A DNA stretch of 64,000 bases from JBGPQJ01 sp963709295 (GCA_963709295.1 CAVPVW010000008.1:930001-994000), one strand, 5' to 3'. Positions 34,394 through 42,970 are shown, counted from the stretch's first letter. Numbers and translations: made by a program. Notes: generated by a model not told the origin, from the letters alone.

Positions 34394-35386
34394 CTATGGG
34401 TCTCCTAATTCCTTGTAAGCCTCTTGCGCTTCAGCCAATATAGCCTTCCATGGTTCCAGGGTTGAATGGATCAAAGATTCAATAATCGATGCCAATGCCA
34501 TTTTGTGCGCTACCGCCAACGCTTTCTCTGATGCAGTCTGAACATCAGGAGTGACGCCAATTCCTTCCCAATTTCGCTTTGTTATGGGATGTGTTGGACA
34601 CCCAATAGGGATAAACACTTCAAAATGCTCATCCAGTCGATAGGAAGCGCCAGGATGTGCGCCTCCATCCGTTTGTTCACCAATGATGATTGCCCGTTTA
34701 CGCGCTTGCATGTCATAAGCAAATCCTTCTCCAGCCGAAAACGTTTCCTTGCTTACCAAGAGATAAAGCGGCTTATCATCAAGAGTTTGACCTGGAACAT
34801 ACGGCAATGTCCAATAATGATTTGTTGTATCATCATCCCGCCAATAGATATCGCTTAGATGTACAGGTTCTCTACCAAGAAAATAGCTGCTGATCAGAGA
34901 AATCATTCCAGGATACCCTCCTGAACATTTTCTCAGATCAATAATGATGGCACTCATATTAGCCAGAAAATTCATTGCTGCAACTGCAATCTCTCCACCC
35001 CATGATGGGCGATGGAAGTGGCGAATATCAGCGTATCCGATATTTCCTGCCATCCTTTCGACCCTGTAAAAACCATAGTTGTTGACTTTGGCTTGGAGTT
35101 GTTGAGCTTCTCTCCATGTTTCACTTAAGCGCAATGTTTCTTCGTCTGGCAAAGATTTTAAATGCCACTTGACCCACAAATGCTCATCCTGACAGATTTC
35201 TTGCATGTGGGTGGTGAGTGCGTAGGCAAAGAACTCCCCTTCTGCTATATCGTTGTAATCCCCGCTGTCCAGGTGTTTTTGGAGACCCGCACAGATTTTT
35301 TCCGCCACGTCCGGGAAAATGTAATACGCTCTTAATTTCTCTGAGAGAAGTCGAATTACCTTGATGTGATTCTCTGTGTCTGTCAT
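34394..35386 (-). CDS. S41 family (C-terminal processing-type) peptidase
   Basis: 330 residues from MTDTENHIKV; an upstream in-frame start would add 12 residues overlapping the repeat. The S41 core is present: SAIIIDLRKCSGGYPGMISL, catalytic Ser in KETFSAGEGFAYDMQ and the following Lys/Glu region KRAIIIGEQTDGGAHPG. The N-terminal helical domain replaces a PDZ domain, as in tail-specific and retinol-binding-like members. No signal peptide. First gene of the cassette-like row. Confidence 0.87.
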   Translation of the reverse strand: MTDTENHIKVIRLLSEKLRAYYIFPDVAEKICAGLQKHLDSGDYNDIAEGEFFAYALTTHMQEICQDEHLWVKWHLKSLPDEETLRLSETWREAQQLQAKVNNYGFYRVERMAGNIGYADIRHFHRPSWGGEIAVAAMNFLANMSAIIIDLRKCSGGYPGMISLISSYFLGREPVHLSDIYWRDDDTTNHYWTLPYVPGQTLDDKPLYLLVSKETFSAGEGFAYDMQARKRAIIIGEQTDGGAHPGASYRLDEHFEVFIPIGCPTHPITKRNWEGIGVTPDVQTASEKALAVAHKMALASIIESLIHSTLEPWKAILAEAQEAYKELGDP

Positions 35387-35416
35387 TTCTTCTGTCCCGT
35401 GTGAGTTCGGTATGCG

Positions 35417-35480
35417 GCCCAACTAGTGTTTAGACGGCAACCATATAACAGCTTATAGACGGTCTGCCTCGTATTTATCC
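35417..35480 (-). repeat. attC-like repeat, copy 6 (double tail, leading edge)
   Basis: Minus strand GAGGCAGACCGTCTATAAGC, TGTTATATGG, TTGCCGTCTAAACACTAG and then TTGGGC. Two tail motifs in tandem as at 32.0 kb. Beyond it (35480-35700) I see only AT-rich DNA ahead of acs and no attI-like site or integrase. Confidence 0.65.
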
Positions 35481-35701
35481 ATTATACGTCCCCTTTATAC
35501 CTTCAATCCATCGGCAATTCGTTTGTACCAAACATTTCAAATAACGCGAAAAACCGGTCTCGAAATCCGATTTTTGGATTTTCGGCAGGGAAAAATCCCA
35601 AAAATCACAATATTAGAGATGGATTTTGTCCATTTTTCCGTAATTCAGTTAGAATTGGGGAAAATTATGCATTCCCTATCCTCGCCAAAGGAGAGAGAGC
35701 C

Positions 35702-37621
35702 ATGCCAAGAAGGAAGCACATACCCAAGCAGTACCCGGACATGGAAGGAGAGGTCTATTTCCCCTCGCATGAAGTCGTCCGGCACACCAACGTCAAGGAC
35801 TGGGAGGCGCTTGCCGAGGAAGCCCGCGCGGACTTGCAGGGTTTCTGGGCCAAACGCGCCAAGGAACTGGAATGGTTCCGCAAGTGGGACAAGGTTCTCG
35901 ACGATTCGAAGAAGCCGTTCTACAAGTGGTTCGTGGGGGCCAAGGTCAACATCGTCCACAACGCGGTGGACCGGCACCTGCAGACCTACCGCAAGAACAA
36001 GCTGGCCCTCATCTGGGAAAGCGAGGACGGCAAGTTCGACCGCACCTTCTCCTATTACTCTCTCAACCGCGAGGTGACCCGCTTCGCGAATTTGCTCAAG
36101 GCGATGGGCGTGGTCAAAGGCGACCGGGTGACCATCTATCTGCCGCGCATCCCGGAGATCGTCTTCGCCATGCTGGCCTGCGCCAAGCTCGGCGCGATCC
36201 ACTCGGTGGTGTTCGGCGGCTTCTCCGTGGATTCGCTGCAGGGGCGCATCGAGGACAGCCAGTCCAAGGTGGTGGTGACCAGCGACGGGTCGTTCGTCAA
36301 CGGCAAAATAGTGGAACTCAAAGCCATGGTGGACGAAGCCATCAAGCGCTGTCCGAGCGTGGAAAATGTCATCGTGGTCAAGCGCGCCGGCAACGAGGTC
36401 AACATGGAACCGGGACGCGACCACTGGTATCACGACCTGTGCGCATTGCCCATCGCCAACGGACGCTGCGCCACCGAGATCCTGGACGCCGAAGACCCGC
36501 TCTACATCCTCTACACCTCCGGCTCCACCGGCAAGCCCAAGGCCATCCTGCACACGCACGGCGGCTACATGGTGGGGACGTACACCACGCTCAAGTATGT
36601 CTTCGACATCAACGACGAGGACCGCTTCTGGTGCACCGCCGACCCCGGCTGGGTGACCGGCCACTCCTACCTGGTCTACGGTCCCCTGCTGACCGGCGCG
36701 ACCGTCTTCATGTTCGAGGGCGGACCTTCCTACCCGTATCCGAACCGGTGGTGGCAACTGATCGAACGTTACGGCATCACTGTTCTCTACACCGCCCCGA
36801 CCGCCATCCGCGGGCTGATGCGCTTCGGCGAGGCCTGGCCCAACAAGCACGACCTGTCCTCCCTGCGCCTGCTCGGGTCGGTGGGCGAACCCATCAACCC
36901 CGAGGCGTGGAAGTGGTATTACCGCGTCATCGGCAAGGAACGCTGCCCGATCATGGACACCTGGTGGCAGACCGAGACCGGCATGTTCATGATCACGCCC
37001 ACGCCCAGTGTGCCGCTCAAACCCGGCTCGGGCACGCGTCCGTTCTTCGGGCAGGAGGCCGAGATCGTGGACGAGGAGGGCAAGCCCGTCGCCGACAACA
37101 CCGAAGGTTATCTCGTGCTGAAGAATCCGTGGCCGGCCATGCTGCGCACCATCTACGGCGACGACGAGCGTTATGCCAAGCAGTACTGGAGCAAGTACCC
37201 CGGCAAGTATATGACCGGCGACTCGGCCAAGCGCGACAAGGACGGCTATTACTGGATCATCGGCCGCGTGGATGACGTGATCAAGGTCTCGGGGCACCGC
37301 CTGGGCACCGCGGAAGTCGAGTCGGCGCTCGTCTCGCACCCGGCCGTCGCGGAGGCAGCTGCCATCGGACTGCCGCACGAGGTCAAGGGGCAGGCCATCC
37401 ACACCTTCGTCATTCTGCGCTCAGGGTTCACTCCAACACTGGAGCTGGCGGAGGAGCTGCGCCAGCACGTCGCCACGCACATGGGTCCGATCGCCCGCCC
37501 GGAGGACGTGAAGTTCCTCGACAAACTGCCCAAGACCCGCTCCGGCAAGATCATGCGCCGTGTGCTAAAGGCCCGCGCGCAGGGCCTGCCCGAGGGGGAT
37601 GTGTCCACGCTGGAGGAGTAG
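35702..37621 (+). CDS. acs: acetyl-CoA synthetase (AMP-forming)
   Basis: 639-residue Acs of full length. ATP loop LYTSGSTGKPKAI near 265-277, acetyl/adenylate pocket region MDTWWQTETGMFM, hinge Asp in GRVDDVIKVSGHR and the acetylation-site Lys in KTRSGKIMRR near the C-terminus. Activates acetate to acetyl-CoA. GGAGAGAGAGCC before the ATG. The 3' end is marked by a strong hairpin. Confidence 0.97.
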   Translation: MPRRKHIPKQYPDMEGEVYFPSHEVVRHTNVKDWEALAEEARADLQGFWAKRAKELEWFRKWDKVLDDSKKPFYKWFVGAKVNIVHNAVDRHLQTYRKNKLALIWESEDGKFDRTFSYYSLNREVTRFANLLKAMGVVKGDRVTIYLPRIPEIVFAMLACAKLGAIHSVVFGGFSVDSLQGRIEDSQSKVVVTSDGSFVNGKIVELKAMVDEAIKRCPSVENVIVVKRAGNEVNMEPGRDHWYHDLCALPIANGRCATEILDAEDPLYILYTSGSTGKPKAILHTHGGYMVGTYTTLKYVFDINDEDRFWCTADPGWVTGHSYLVYGPLLTGATVFMFEGGPSYPYPNRWWQLIERYGITVLYTAPTAIRGLMRFGEAWPNKHDLSSLRLLGSVGEPINPEAWKWYYRVIGKERCPIMDTWWQTETGMFMITPTPSVPLKPGSGTRPFFGQEAEIVDEEGKPVADNTEGYLVLKNPWPAMLRTIYGDDERYAKQYWSKYPGKYMTGDSAKRDKDGYYWIIGRVDDVIKVSGHRLGTAEVESALVSHPAVAEAAAIGLPHEVKGQAIHTFVILRSGFTPTLELAEELRQHVATHMGPIARPEDVKFLDKLPKTRSGKIMRRVLKARAQGLPEGDVSTLEE

Positions 37622-37658
37622 GTCACGTTTGAATCGTGACCTGCAATTGGAAAATAGG

Positions 37659-37690
37659 AGAGACGCCCTCGCGCGAGGGCGTCTCTTGTT
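37659..37690 (+). terminator. terminator of acs
   Basis: Stem GAGACGCCCTCG / CGAGGGCGTCTC with a 2-base loop region, then TTGTT. Confidence 0.8.
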
Positions 37691-37747
37691 CCTGCAACCT
37701 GATCCGGAATCAAGATGCAGGTGGAATGATTCAAAACCCTACCCCGG

Positions 37748-37783
37748 CCCTCCCCAAATCCGAAAAGATGGATTTGGGGAGGG
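37748..37783. repeat. long inverted repeat (REP-like)
   Basis: 14-bp perfect arms CCCTCCCCAAATCC / GGATTTGGGGAGGG around GAAAAGAT. Further C/G-rich flanks (AACCCTACCCC and GGTGGGGTT) also pair. Lies 20 bases after the stop of the small minus-strand gene and may act as its terminator. A related C-rich hairpin stretch lies at 18946-19005. Confidence 0.65.
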
Positions 37784-37803
37784 TGCCCGAAGGGCGGGTG
37801 GGG

Positions 37804-38025
37804 TTAAAACAATCCCCGAAAAACAAGCAGGATCCCGACGATGAACAGCGGAATCCCGATCAGTGCGCCGATGACCGTCAGGCTGAGCAGGAACCCGGCC
37901 AGCATCAGCAGGAATCCCAGCAGCACCGCGATCAGCCTCCCTGCGAAGAGCACGATCCACGAGACGAGCAGCCACAGCGCCCAGAAGGGCCAGACATACC
38001 AAGCAATTTGACGTTCTTGGGTCAT
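37804..38025 (-). CDS. small two-helix membrane protein
   Basis: 73 residues from MTQERQIAWYVW (GGAGG upstream decides the start). Two TM helices (about 10-32 and 38-65) joined by a short Leu/Gly-rich turn. No family recognised. Divergent from the DsbA-like gene. Confidence 0.65.
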   Translation of the reverse strand: MTQERQIAWYVWPFWALWLLVSWIVLFAGRLIAVLLGFLLMLAGFLLSLTVIGALIGIPLFIVGILLVFRGLF

Positions 38026-38074
38026 TTCAACCTCCGTATTCGATATACGCGTGGGAACTTTAAAAGTTTTTAGG

Positions 38075-38087
38075 TATAATCCAACAA
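38075..38087 (+). promoter_or_regulatory. -10 box of a leaderless promoter
   Basis: TATAAT at 38075-38080 is followed by six bases and then the ATG at 38087. Transcription should start at or next to the start codon. No clear -35. Confidence 0.6.
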
Positions 38088-38893
38088 TGACTAACGAAAA
38101 TTTAGAACCTACAGAACAACCTACCCCTTCACCTGCATCTGTGCTCGACGCGCCCAACCGCAACTGGATCCCTGTCGTTACGGGACTTGCCTTCTTCCTG
38201 CTGGGACTGGGAGCCGGCTACCTGATCTGGGGCAGCAGCATCCGGATCGGCCCGCTCTTATCGTCCAACCAGAAGCCGGGCAGCCAGGCAGCCGCAGCCG
38301 CGGCGATCGCCAACCAGCAGCCGACTCAGGAGATCCAGATTCCCGAAAACATCAAGCGGTTTGACATCGTGATCGACGAGGACAACTCCATCTGGGGAGC
38401 GGAAGACGCCCCCATCACCATCGTGGAGTTCTCGGATTATGAATGTCCCTTCTGCCAGAAATGGTACCAGGAGGTACTCTCTCCGCTGATGGAGGAATAC
38501 CCTGACCAGATCCGCTTCGTTTACAAGGATTTCCCTCTGGCCGGCATGCACGCGGAGGCGGTAGGGGCGGCCATCGCCGCCAATTGCGCCGGCGAGCAGG
38601 ATGCCTACTGGGCTTATCACAACTCCCTCTTCGACGGGAAATATGGATTAAGCGCGGAAGCCTACCAGAAATACGCCGACGACATGGGGCTAAACAAGAA
38701 AGCCTTTGCGCAATGCCTGGCGGAAGAACGTTACCGTGATGAGGTCATGGCAGATTATGAATATGCCGCAGAGATGGGCGTCCAATCCACGCCCACCTTT
38801 TTCCTGAACGGAATCCCCATCGTCGGCGCGCAGCCTTACGACCTTTTCAAACAAGTGGTCGAGCTGGAGCTGGCCGGCAAGATACCGCAATAA
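38087..38893 (+). CDS. DsbA-family thiol-disulfide oxidoreductase
   Basis: 268 residues. An N-terminal Pro/Thr-rich head is followed by one TM helix (about 28-50), then the thioredoxin_4/DsbA domain with active site CPFC in FSDYECPFCQKWYQE near residue 120 and the cis-Pro region VQSTPTFFLNGIPI. Acts on the outer face of the membrane, probably in disulfide formation. No DsbB/VKOR in the window. Start chosen at the ATG just behind TATAAT. Confidence 0.92.
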   Translation: MTNENLEPTEQPTPSPASVLDAPNRNWIPVVTGLAFFLLGLGAGYLIWGSSIRIGPLLSSNQKPGSQAAAAAAIANQQPTQEIQIPENIKRFDIVIDEDNSIWGAEDAPITIVEFSDYECPFCQKWYQEVLSPLMEEYPDQIRFVYKDFPLAGMHAEAVGAAIAANCAGEQDAYWAYHNSLFDGKYGLSAEAYQKYADDMGLNKKAFAQCLAEERYRDEVMADYEYAAEMGVQSTPTFFLNGIPIVGAQPYDLFKQVVELELAGKIPQ

Positions 38894-38905
38894 GTAATGT
38901 CAGGA

Positions 38906-38931
38906 GGGCGCGGTGACGCGCCCTTTTTTTC
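38906..38931 (+). terminator. terminator of the DsbA-like gene
   Basis: GGGCGCG, GTGA loop, CGCGCCC, T8. Very strong. Confidence 0.93.
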
Positions 38932-38978
38932 GCGCCTGCCCGCAGGCCATCGTCGCATACAACACGGAATTTCAAACC

Positions 38979-40364
38979 ATGACCGCTTCCCAACTCCCTA
39001 CAACCAAGACTATCGACAGAAAATGGCTGGTGTTCATCGCCATCGGCACCGGCTCCTTCATGGTGGCGCTGGACGGGAGCGTAGTCAACGCGATCCTGCC
39101 CATCCTGCGCGACACCTTCAACAGCAACGTGGCCACCATCGAGTGGGTGGTGACGGTTTACCTGCTGGCGCTGAGCGGACTGCTGCTCTCCTTTGGCCGG
39201 CTGGGTGATCTGCGCGGACACCGCTCCCTGTATATTTTGGGATTCGTCGTCTTCGTCGCAAGTTCGGCGCTGTGCGGAGTGGCCTGGTCAGCCGGGATAT
39301 TGATCCTTTTCCGAGGGCTGCAAGCCATCGGCGGAGCGCTGCTGGCTTCGAACTCGCCGGCCATCGTCACCGGCAATTTCCCCGTGGAGGAGCGAGGGCG
39401 CGCCTTCGGCCTGGTCTCGATGATAACCTACCTCGGGCTGACGGTCGGTCCCTCGCTGGGCGGATGGTTGACCCATGCCTTCGGCTGGCGGACGGTCTTC
39501 TACATCAATGTGCCGGTCGGGCTTCTGGCGCTCACACTCAGCCTGATTTTCATTCCAAAAAACTCACCCTCCGAAAGCGAAAAGCGCTTCGACCTGCCCG
39601 GAGCCGCCGTGTTCCTGGCCGCGCTCACGCTGCTTCTTCTCGGCCTAAACAAAGGCGCCGATTGGGGCTGGAGTTCCCCCTCCGTTCTCGGGCTGTTGGC
39701 GGGAGCGGCGGCTTTCATGGCCGTGTTCATCCTGATCGAGCGGCGTTCCTCCCACCCCATGCTGGACCTGAACCTGTTCCGCGTCCCGTTGTTCTCCACC
39801 TCCACACTTGGCGCGATTTTAAATTACATTTGCCTGTTCAGCATCACCTTTCTGATGCCGTTCTACCTGATCCAGGGCCGTGGATTGAATCCCGCGCAGG
39901 CCGGCCTGCTGCTGACCGTTCAGCCGGTGTTGATGGCGATCACCGCGCCGGTGAGCGGCACCTTATCAGACCGGGTGGGCTCGCGCATCCCGGGGATGCT
40001 GGGGATGGGCGTTCTGGCGGGTGGGCTGCTGCTGCTCTCGCGCCTGGGACCCGGGTCGGAGTTGTGGTTGGTCGCGCTCGGGCTGGCCATCGCCGGTGCC
40101 GGGACGGGCATGTTCATCGCTCCGAATACCAGCGCCCTGATGGGCGCCGCGCCGCGCGCGAGGCAGGGAATCGCGTCGGGGGTCCTCGCAACGGCGCGCA
40201 ACTTCGGCATGGTGCTTGGCATCGGGCTGGCTGCAGCCATTTTCACCACCCATCTCGCGCAGAATAGCGAAGCGGCTTTTTACTCGGGTATCGATCAGGG
40301 TTTACTTGTGGCGGCGGGAATCGCCGTGCTGGGAGTCGTTGTGTCTGCGGTCAAGGATGATTGA
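38979..40364 (+). CDS. MFS multidrug exporter (DHA2/EmrB-QacA type)
   Basis: 461 residues from MTASQLPTTK; an in-frame GTG at 38913 lies inside the preceding terminator and was rejected. Fourteen-TM pattern. Motif D1-like FMVALDGSVVNAILP in TM1, motif A FGRLGDLRGHRSLYI, motif C-like GLTVGPSLGGWLTHAFGWR. Proton-driven export of unknown drugs or metabolites. Confidence 0.93.
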   Translation: MTASQLPTTKTIDRKWLVFIAIGTGSFMVALDGSVVNAILPILRDTFNSNVATIEWVVTVYLLALSGLLLSFGRLGDLRGHRSLYILGFVVFVASSALCGVAWSAGILILFRGLQAIGGALLASNSPAIVTGNFPVEERGRAFGLVSMITYLGLTVGPSLGGWLTHAFGWRTVFYINVPVGLLALTLSLIFIPKNSPSESEKRFDLPGAAVFLAALTLLLLGLNKGADWGWSSPSVLGLLAGAAAFMAVFILIERRSSHPMLDLNLFRVPLFSTSTLGAILNYICLFSITFLMPFYLIQGRGLNPAQAGLLLTVQPVLMAITAPVSGTLSDRVGSRIPGMLGMGVLAGGLLLLSRLGPGSELWLVALGLAIAGAGTGMFIAPNTSALMGAAPRARQGIASGVLATARNFGMVLGIGLAAAIFTTHLAQNSEAAFYSGIDQGLLVAAGIAVLGVVVSAVKDD

Positions 40365-40442
40365 AGCCCGGGCGCAATAAATCGGGCTGTGCTAAAATAC
40401 GCGTGAATCCCATCCATCTTTTATGCGCGAAAAGAGAATGCC

Positions 40443-41108
40443 ATGAAAAAATTCGTCGCGGTTGCCGGCAACATTGGGGTCGGAAAATCCACGCTGGTGG
40501 AGATGCTGTGCAACAAAATGGACTGGGAACCGTTCTTTGAACCCGCGGCGGAGAATCCCTACCTGGCGGATTTCTACCGCGACATGAACGCCTGGTCCTT
40601 CCACTCCCAGATTTTTTTCCTGACCCACCGCTTGCGCGCGCATCATCAACTCGCCCAGCACCCGACCTCGGTCATTCAGGACCGCAGCGTGTACGAGGAT
40701 GCGGAGATCTTCGCGCAGAACCTGTTCATGCAGGGATTCATCCATCCGCGCGACTACGAGACCTACCGCGAGCTGTACCGCACGGTGATCGATTTCCTTC
40801 CGCCCCCCGATCTGGTCATCTATCTGAGAGCCTCCGTCCCGACCCTAGTGCAGCGCATCGCCCGCCGCGGACGCGACTACGAGCGCTCCATCGCGCCGGA
40901 ATACCTGACCAGCCTCAACAATCTCTACGAGCGCTGGATCAACAATTTCACCCTGTGCCCCGTGCTGACCGTCCCTGCCGACCACATGGATTACGTGGCG
41001 CACGCCGGTCACCTGAACCTCATCGCCCAAAAGGTGGACGAGAAGCTGACCGGCAAGGATGAGGTGGTCTTCGCAGAAGAAGAGTTGGCTCGGGCGTCTG
41101 ATGATTAA
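40443..41108 (+). CDS. deoxynucleoside kinase (deoxyadenosine/deoxyguanosine type)
   Basis: 221 residues. P-loop AGNIGVGKSTLVEML, catalytic Glu/Arg in QDRSVYEDAEIF and the lid/Arg motif RIARRGRDYERS. Salvages purine or pyrimidine deoxynucleosides. A second, divergent kinase of the same family lies at 49235-49873. Single gene with its own terminator. Confidence 0.93.
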   Translation: MKKFVAVAGNIGVGKSTLVEMLCNKMDWEPFFEPAAENPYLADFYRDMNAWSFHSQIFFLTHRLRAHHQLAQHPTSVIQDRSVYEDAEIFAQNLFMQGFIHPRDYETYRELYRTVIDFLPPPDLVIYLRASVPTLVQRIARRGRDYERSIAPEYLTSLNNLYERWINNFTLCPVLTVPADHMDYVAHAGHLNLIAQKVDEKLTGKDEVVFAEEELARASDD

Positions 41109-41119
41109 TTTGTAACCTG

Positions 41120-41151
41120 GCTCACTCCATTTTAGGGGTGAGCTTTTTTTT
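41120..41151 (+). terminator. intrinsic terminator
   Basis: Stem GCTCACTCC / GGGTGAGC region followed by TTTTTTTT. Confidence 0.88.
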
Positions 41152-41206
41152 CTACATTGGGTAAGCATACACGATATGCTGCCCGCCAGATTAAAGGAGT
41201 TCTGAC

Positions 41207-41806
41207 ATGAGCACAATTCACACCCTGCCCGATCTGCCCTATGCCGAAAGCGCCCTCGACCCGGTCATCACGGCCAAAACGATCAGCTTTCACTACGGCA
41301 AGCACCACAAGACCTATGTGGATAACCTGAACAAGTTCATCGACGGGACGGAGTTCGCCGACCTGCCTCTCGAGAAGATCATCGCCGGAGCCGCGGGGAA
41401 ACCGGACAAGGTCGCCATCTTCAACAACGCAGCGCAGATATGGAATCACACCTTCTTCTGGAACAGCCTGAAGCCGGGCGGAGGCGGCGAGCCGCCTGCT
41501 GCGCTCAAACAGAAGATGGAGTCCGCTTTCGGTGGTGTCGACGCGTGCAAGAAGGAACTGGCCAGCATGGCTGTCTCGCAGTTCGGGAGCGGCTGGGCCT
41601 GGCTGGTGCTGGATGGCGGCACGCTCAAGGTGGTCAAGACTGCCAACGCCGATTGTCCTATAACGACGAGCATGAAGCCGCTGCTCACCATTGACGTGTG
41701 GGAGCATGCCTACTACCTCGATTACCAGAACCGCCGCGCGGACTACGTCAACGCTGTGCTCGACAAACTGATCAACTGGGAATTTGCCCTGCAGAACGCT
41801 GGCTAA
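41207..41806 (+). CDS. sodB: Fe/Mn superoxide dismutase
   Basis: 199 residues. Metal ligands in SFHYGKHHKTYVDNLN (His), QIWNHTFFWNSL (His) and the DVWEHAYYLDYQNRR signature (Asp, His). Length and FAL-type features fit Fe/Mn SODs; the metal cannot be fixed by reading. Cytoplasmic. AAAGGAG upstream of the ATG. Its stop overlaps by four bases the stop of the convergent CPBP gene. Confidence 0.95.
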   Translation: MSTIHTLPDLPYAESALDPVITAKTISFHYGKHHKTYVDNLNKFIDGTEFADLPLEKIIAGAAGKPDKVAIFNNAAQIWNHTFFWNSLKPGGGGEPPAALKQKMESAFGGVDACKKELASMAVSQFGSGWAWLVLDGGTLKVVKTANADCPITTSMKPLLTIDVWEHAYYLDYQNRRADYVNAVLDKLINWEFALQNAG

Positions 41807-42684
41807 TAGCTCGCTGTCCGTTTGGACCGCAGTCCTTGTAGGCTGACTCGGTTGGTCAGGGTCCTTGACCCATAGAAGAACACAACCAGCACGGCAGCAA
41901 TCGCTGTTTCGACCAGCACCGCGGCCCAGTAGGCCGGCGGCATGGTGAAGCTGTCGAAGATGCCTCCCAGCATGATCATGGTGGCGTTCTGCGCGAAGTG
42001 CATCAGAAAGCCCGCCACCAGGATGCTGCGCCCGGTATTGTTATAGACCCAGGTGATGAGGACACTGCCCAGGGCCACGGATAGGATGAAGGAGACATAC
42101 GTTGTTGAGAAGATGCCGCCCATCTCATACTGTGACAGACCGGGGATCAGGAAAGCCGGCGTGTGCCAGAACGCCCAGATGAACCCAAGCACCAGGCTGG
42201 ATCTCAATGCGCTCCACCGGGACTGGAGTTCGTCGAGGGCATAGCCGCGCCAACCCAATTCCTCCGAGAGAGCCCCAAAGGTGAGTTCGACGAACAGGTA
42301 GACGAGCAGCGCCTTCCAGTCTGTGAACACCCTGGTTGCATAAGACAAAGAATAGCCTGTCCCATTCAAGTAGGATGAGATCAAGAACGAAGTGAAGGGG
42401 ATGCCTATCATGATGAGTATCCCGGCGAGCGCCATCTTCGTCCATCCTCGGGGCCAGCGGAAAGCTCGCCGCCAGAAATCGCGGACTTCTTCCGGGCTTT
42501 TGGTCAGGTGGACGAACAGCACGCCCATGACCGATGGGACAAAGGTGACCGCTGCCATCAGGACTTTATTCAGCGGCGTGGATATGCCCTGACCGGAAAC
42601 AAGGATCGGCACATACAGAAGGAAGCTGACCAGATAGACTGACGCAAAGAACAGCCAGACATCCAGGGAGCGTGATTTTTTCAT
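41803..42684 (-). CDS. CPBP family intramembrane metalloprotease
   Basis: 293 residues from MKKSRSLDVW (GGAGGAG upstream decides this over a longer frame). About eight TM helices. CPBP/Abi motifs: EELGWRGYALDEL, FIWAFWHTPAFL and HFAQNA. Members act in prenyl-protein processing or bacteriocin self-protection. Preceded on the same strand by a 43-residue Cys-rich ORF and divergent from an HTH regulator. Confidence 0.9.
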   Translation of the reverse strand: MKKSRSLDVWLFFASVYLVSFLLYVPILVSGQGISTPLNKVLMAAVTFVPSVMGVLFVHLTKSPEEVRDFWRRAFRWPRGWTKMALAGILIMIGIPFTSFLISSYLNGTGYSLSYATRVFTDWKALLVYLFVELTFGALSEELGWRGYALDELQSRWSALRSSLVLGFIWAFWHTPAFLIPGLSQYEMGGIFSTTYVSFILSVALGSVLITWVYNNTGRSILVAGFLMHFAQNATMIMLGGIFDSFTMPPAYWAAVLVETAIAAVLVVFFYGSRTLTNRVSLQGLRSKRTASY

Positions 42685-42701
42685 AGAAACTCCTCCTTTG
42701 T

Positions 42702-42833
42702 CTATTTCACATCTTCCGGGCAGCACCCGAACAACCAGCACAGGAATTTCTGCAGCATCAACTCGTTCGCCTCGTGCCTGCACCGGCGCGACGAAACAGA
42801 AGACCATAATTCTGAAATATCAAATTTCAACAT
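42702..42833 (-). CDS. small Cys-rich peptide, 43 residues
   Basis: Short frame MLKFDISELWSSVSSRRC...FLCWLFGCCPEDVK. AAGGAG lies 8 bases before the ATG at 42833. The stop is 17 bases ahead of the CPBP start, whose own ribosome site fills the gap. The C-terminal half has Cys pairs and aromatic residues (FLCWLFGCCPED). Could be a secreted or modified peptide, a leader, or a peptide handled by the neighbouring protease. Confidence 0.55.
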   Translation of the reverse strand: MLKFDISELWSSVSSRRCRHEANELMLQKFLCWLFGCCPEDVK

Positions 42834-42924
42834 GGAAGTTCTCCTTTCTCTGGCAGGGAACTTGCTTTCCCCTGGGTTTTGCAGTATGATGGTTATGAAA
42901 CCAATTACGGATATATAATCATAT

Positions 42925-42940
42925 TTGGTATTATAACCAA
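42925..42940. promoter_or_regulatory. possible operator in the CPBP / HTH divergent promoter
   Basis: TTGGT-ATTATA-ACCAA with half-site-like neighbours ACCAA (42900-42904) and TTTTGG (42941-42946), in the AT-rich gap between divergent genes. Candidate site for the adjacent HTH protein. Confidence 0.45.
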
Positions 42941-42970
42941 TTTTGGAAATAATGTCAAGGAGTAAATCTA

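Larger units (their letters stand above)
30365..35480 (-). mobile_element. candidate integron-like gene-cassette array (CALIN-like), no integrase
   Basis: Six genes in a row on the minus strand, mostly single-gene units, unrelated in function and several AT-rich. Most are separated by copies of one repeat in constant orientation. On the minus strand each unit is: gene, hairpin core (CTTCG-CAG-CGG-ATT-CCG-CGAAG), a conserved GGGGYAGRCCG(T/C)CTAAA tail, then a GTTRRRY-like heptamer (GTTGGGC, GTTGGAC, GTCAGGC), then the next ATG within about 30-50 bases. This is the layout of integron cassettes with attC sites. Left halves match the attC model poorly, and no intI is in the window. It could instead be an unrelated family of oriented intergenic repeats. 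Confidence 0.45.

Noticed and set aside
35645..37402. Long open frame antisense to acs
   Set aside because: It mirrors the codon structure of the GC-rich acs gene, has no ribosome site and no recognisable domain. Similar antisense frames lie under ribA, the M14 gene, the M32 gene and the cytochrome operon.
38913..38978. GTG-started N-terminal extension of the MFS exporter
   Set aside because: The GTG is the loop of a strong terminator hairpin with T8; the ATG at 38979 gives a normal exporter start.
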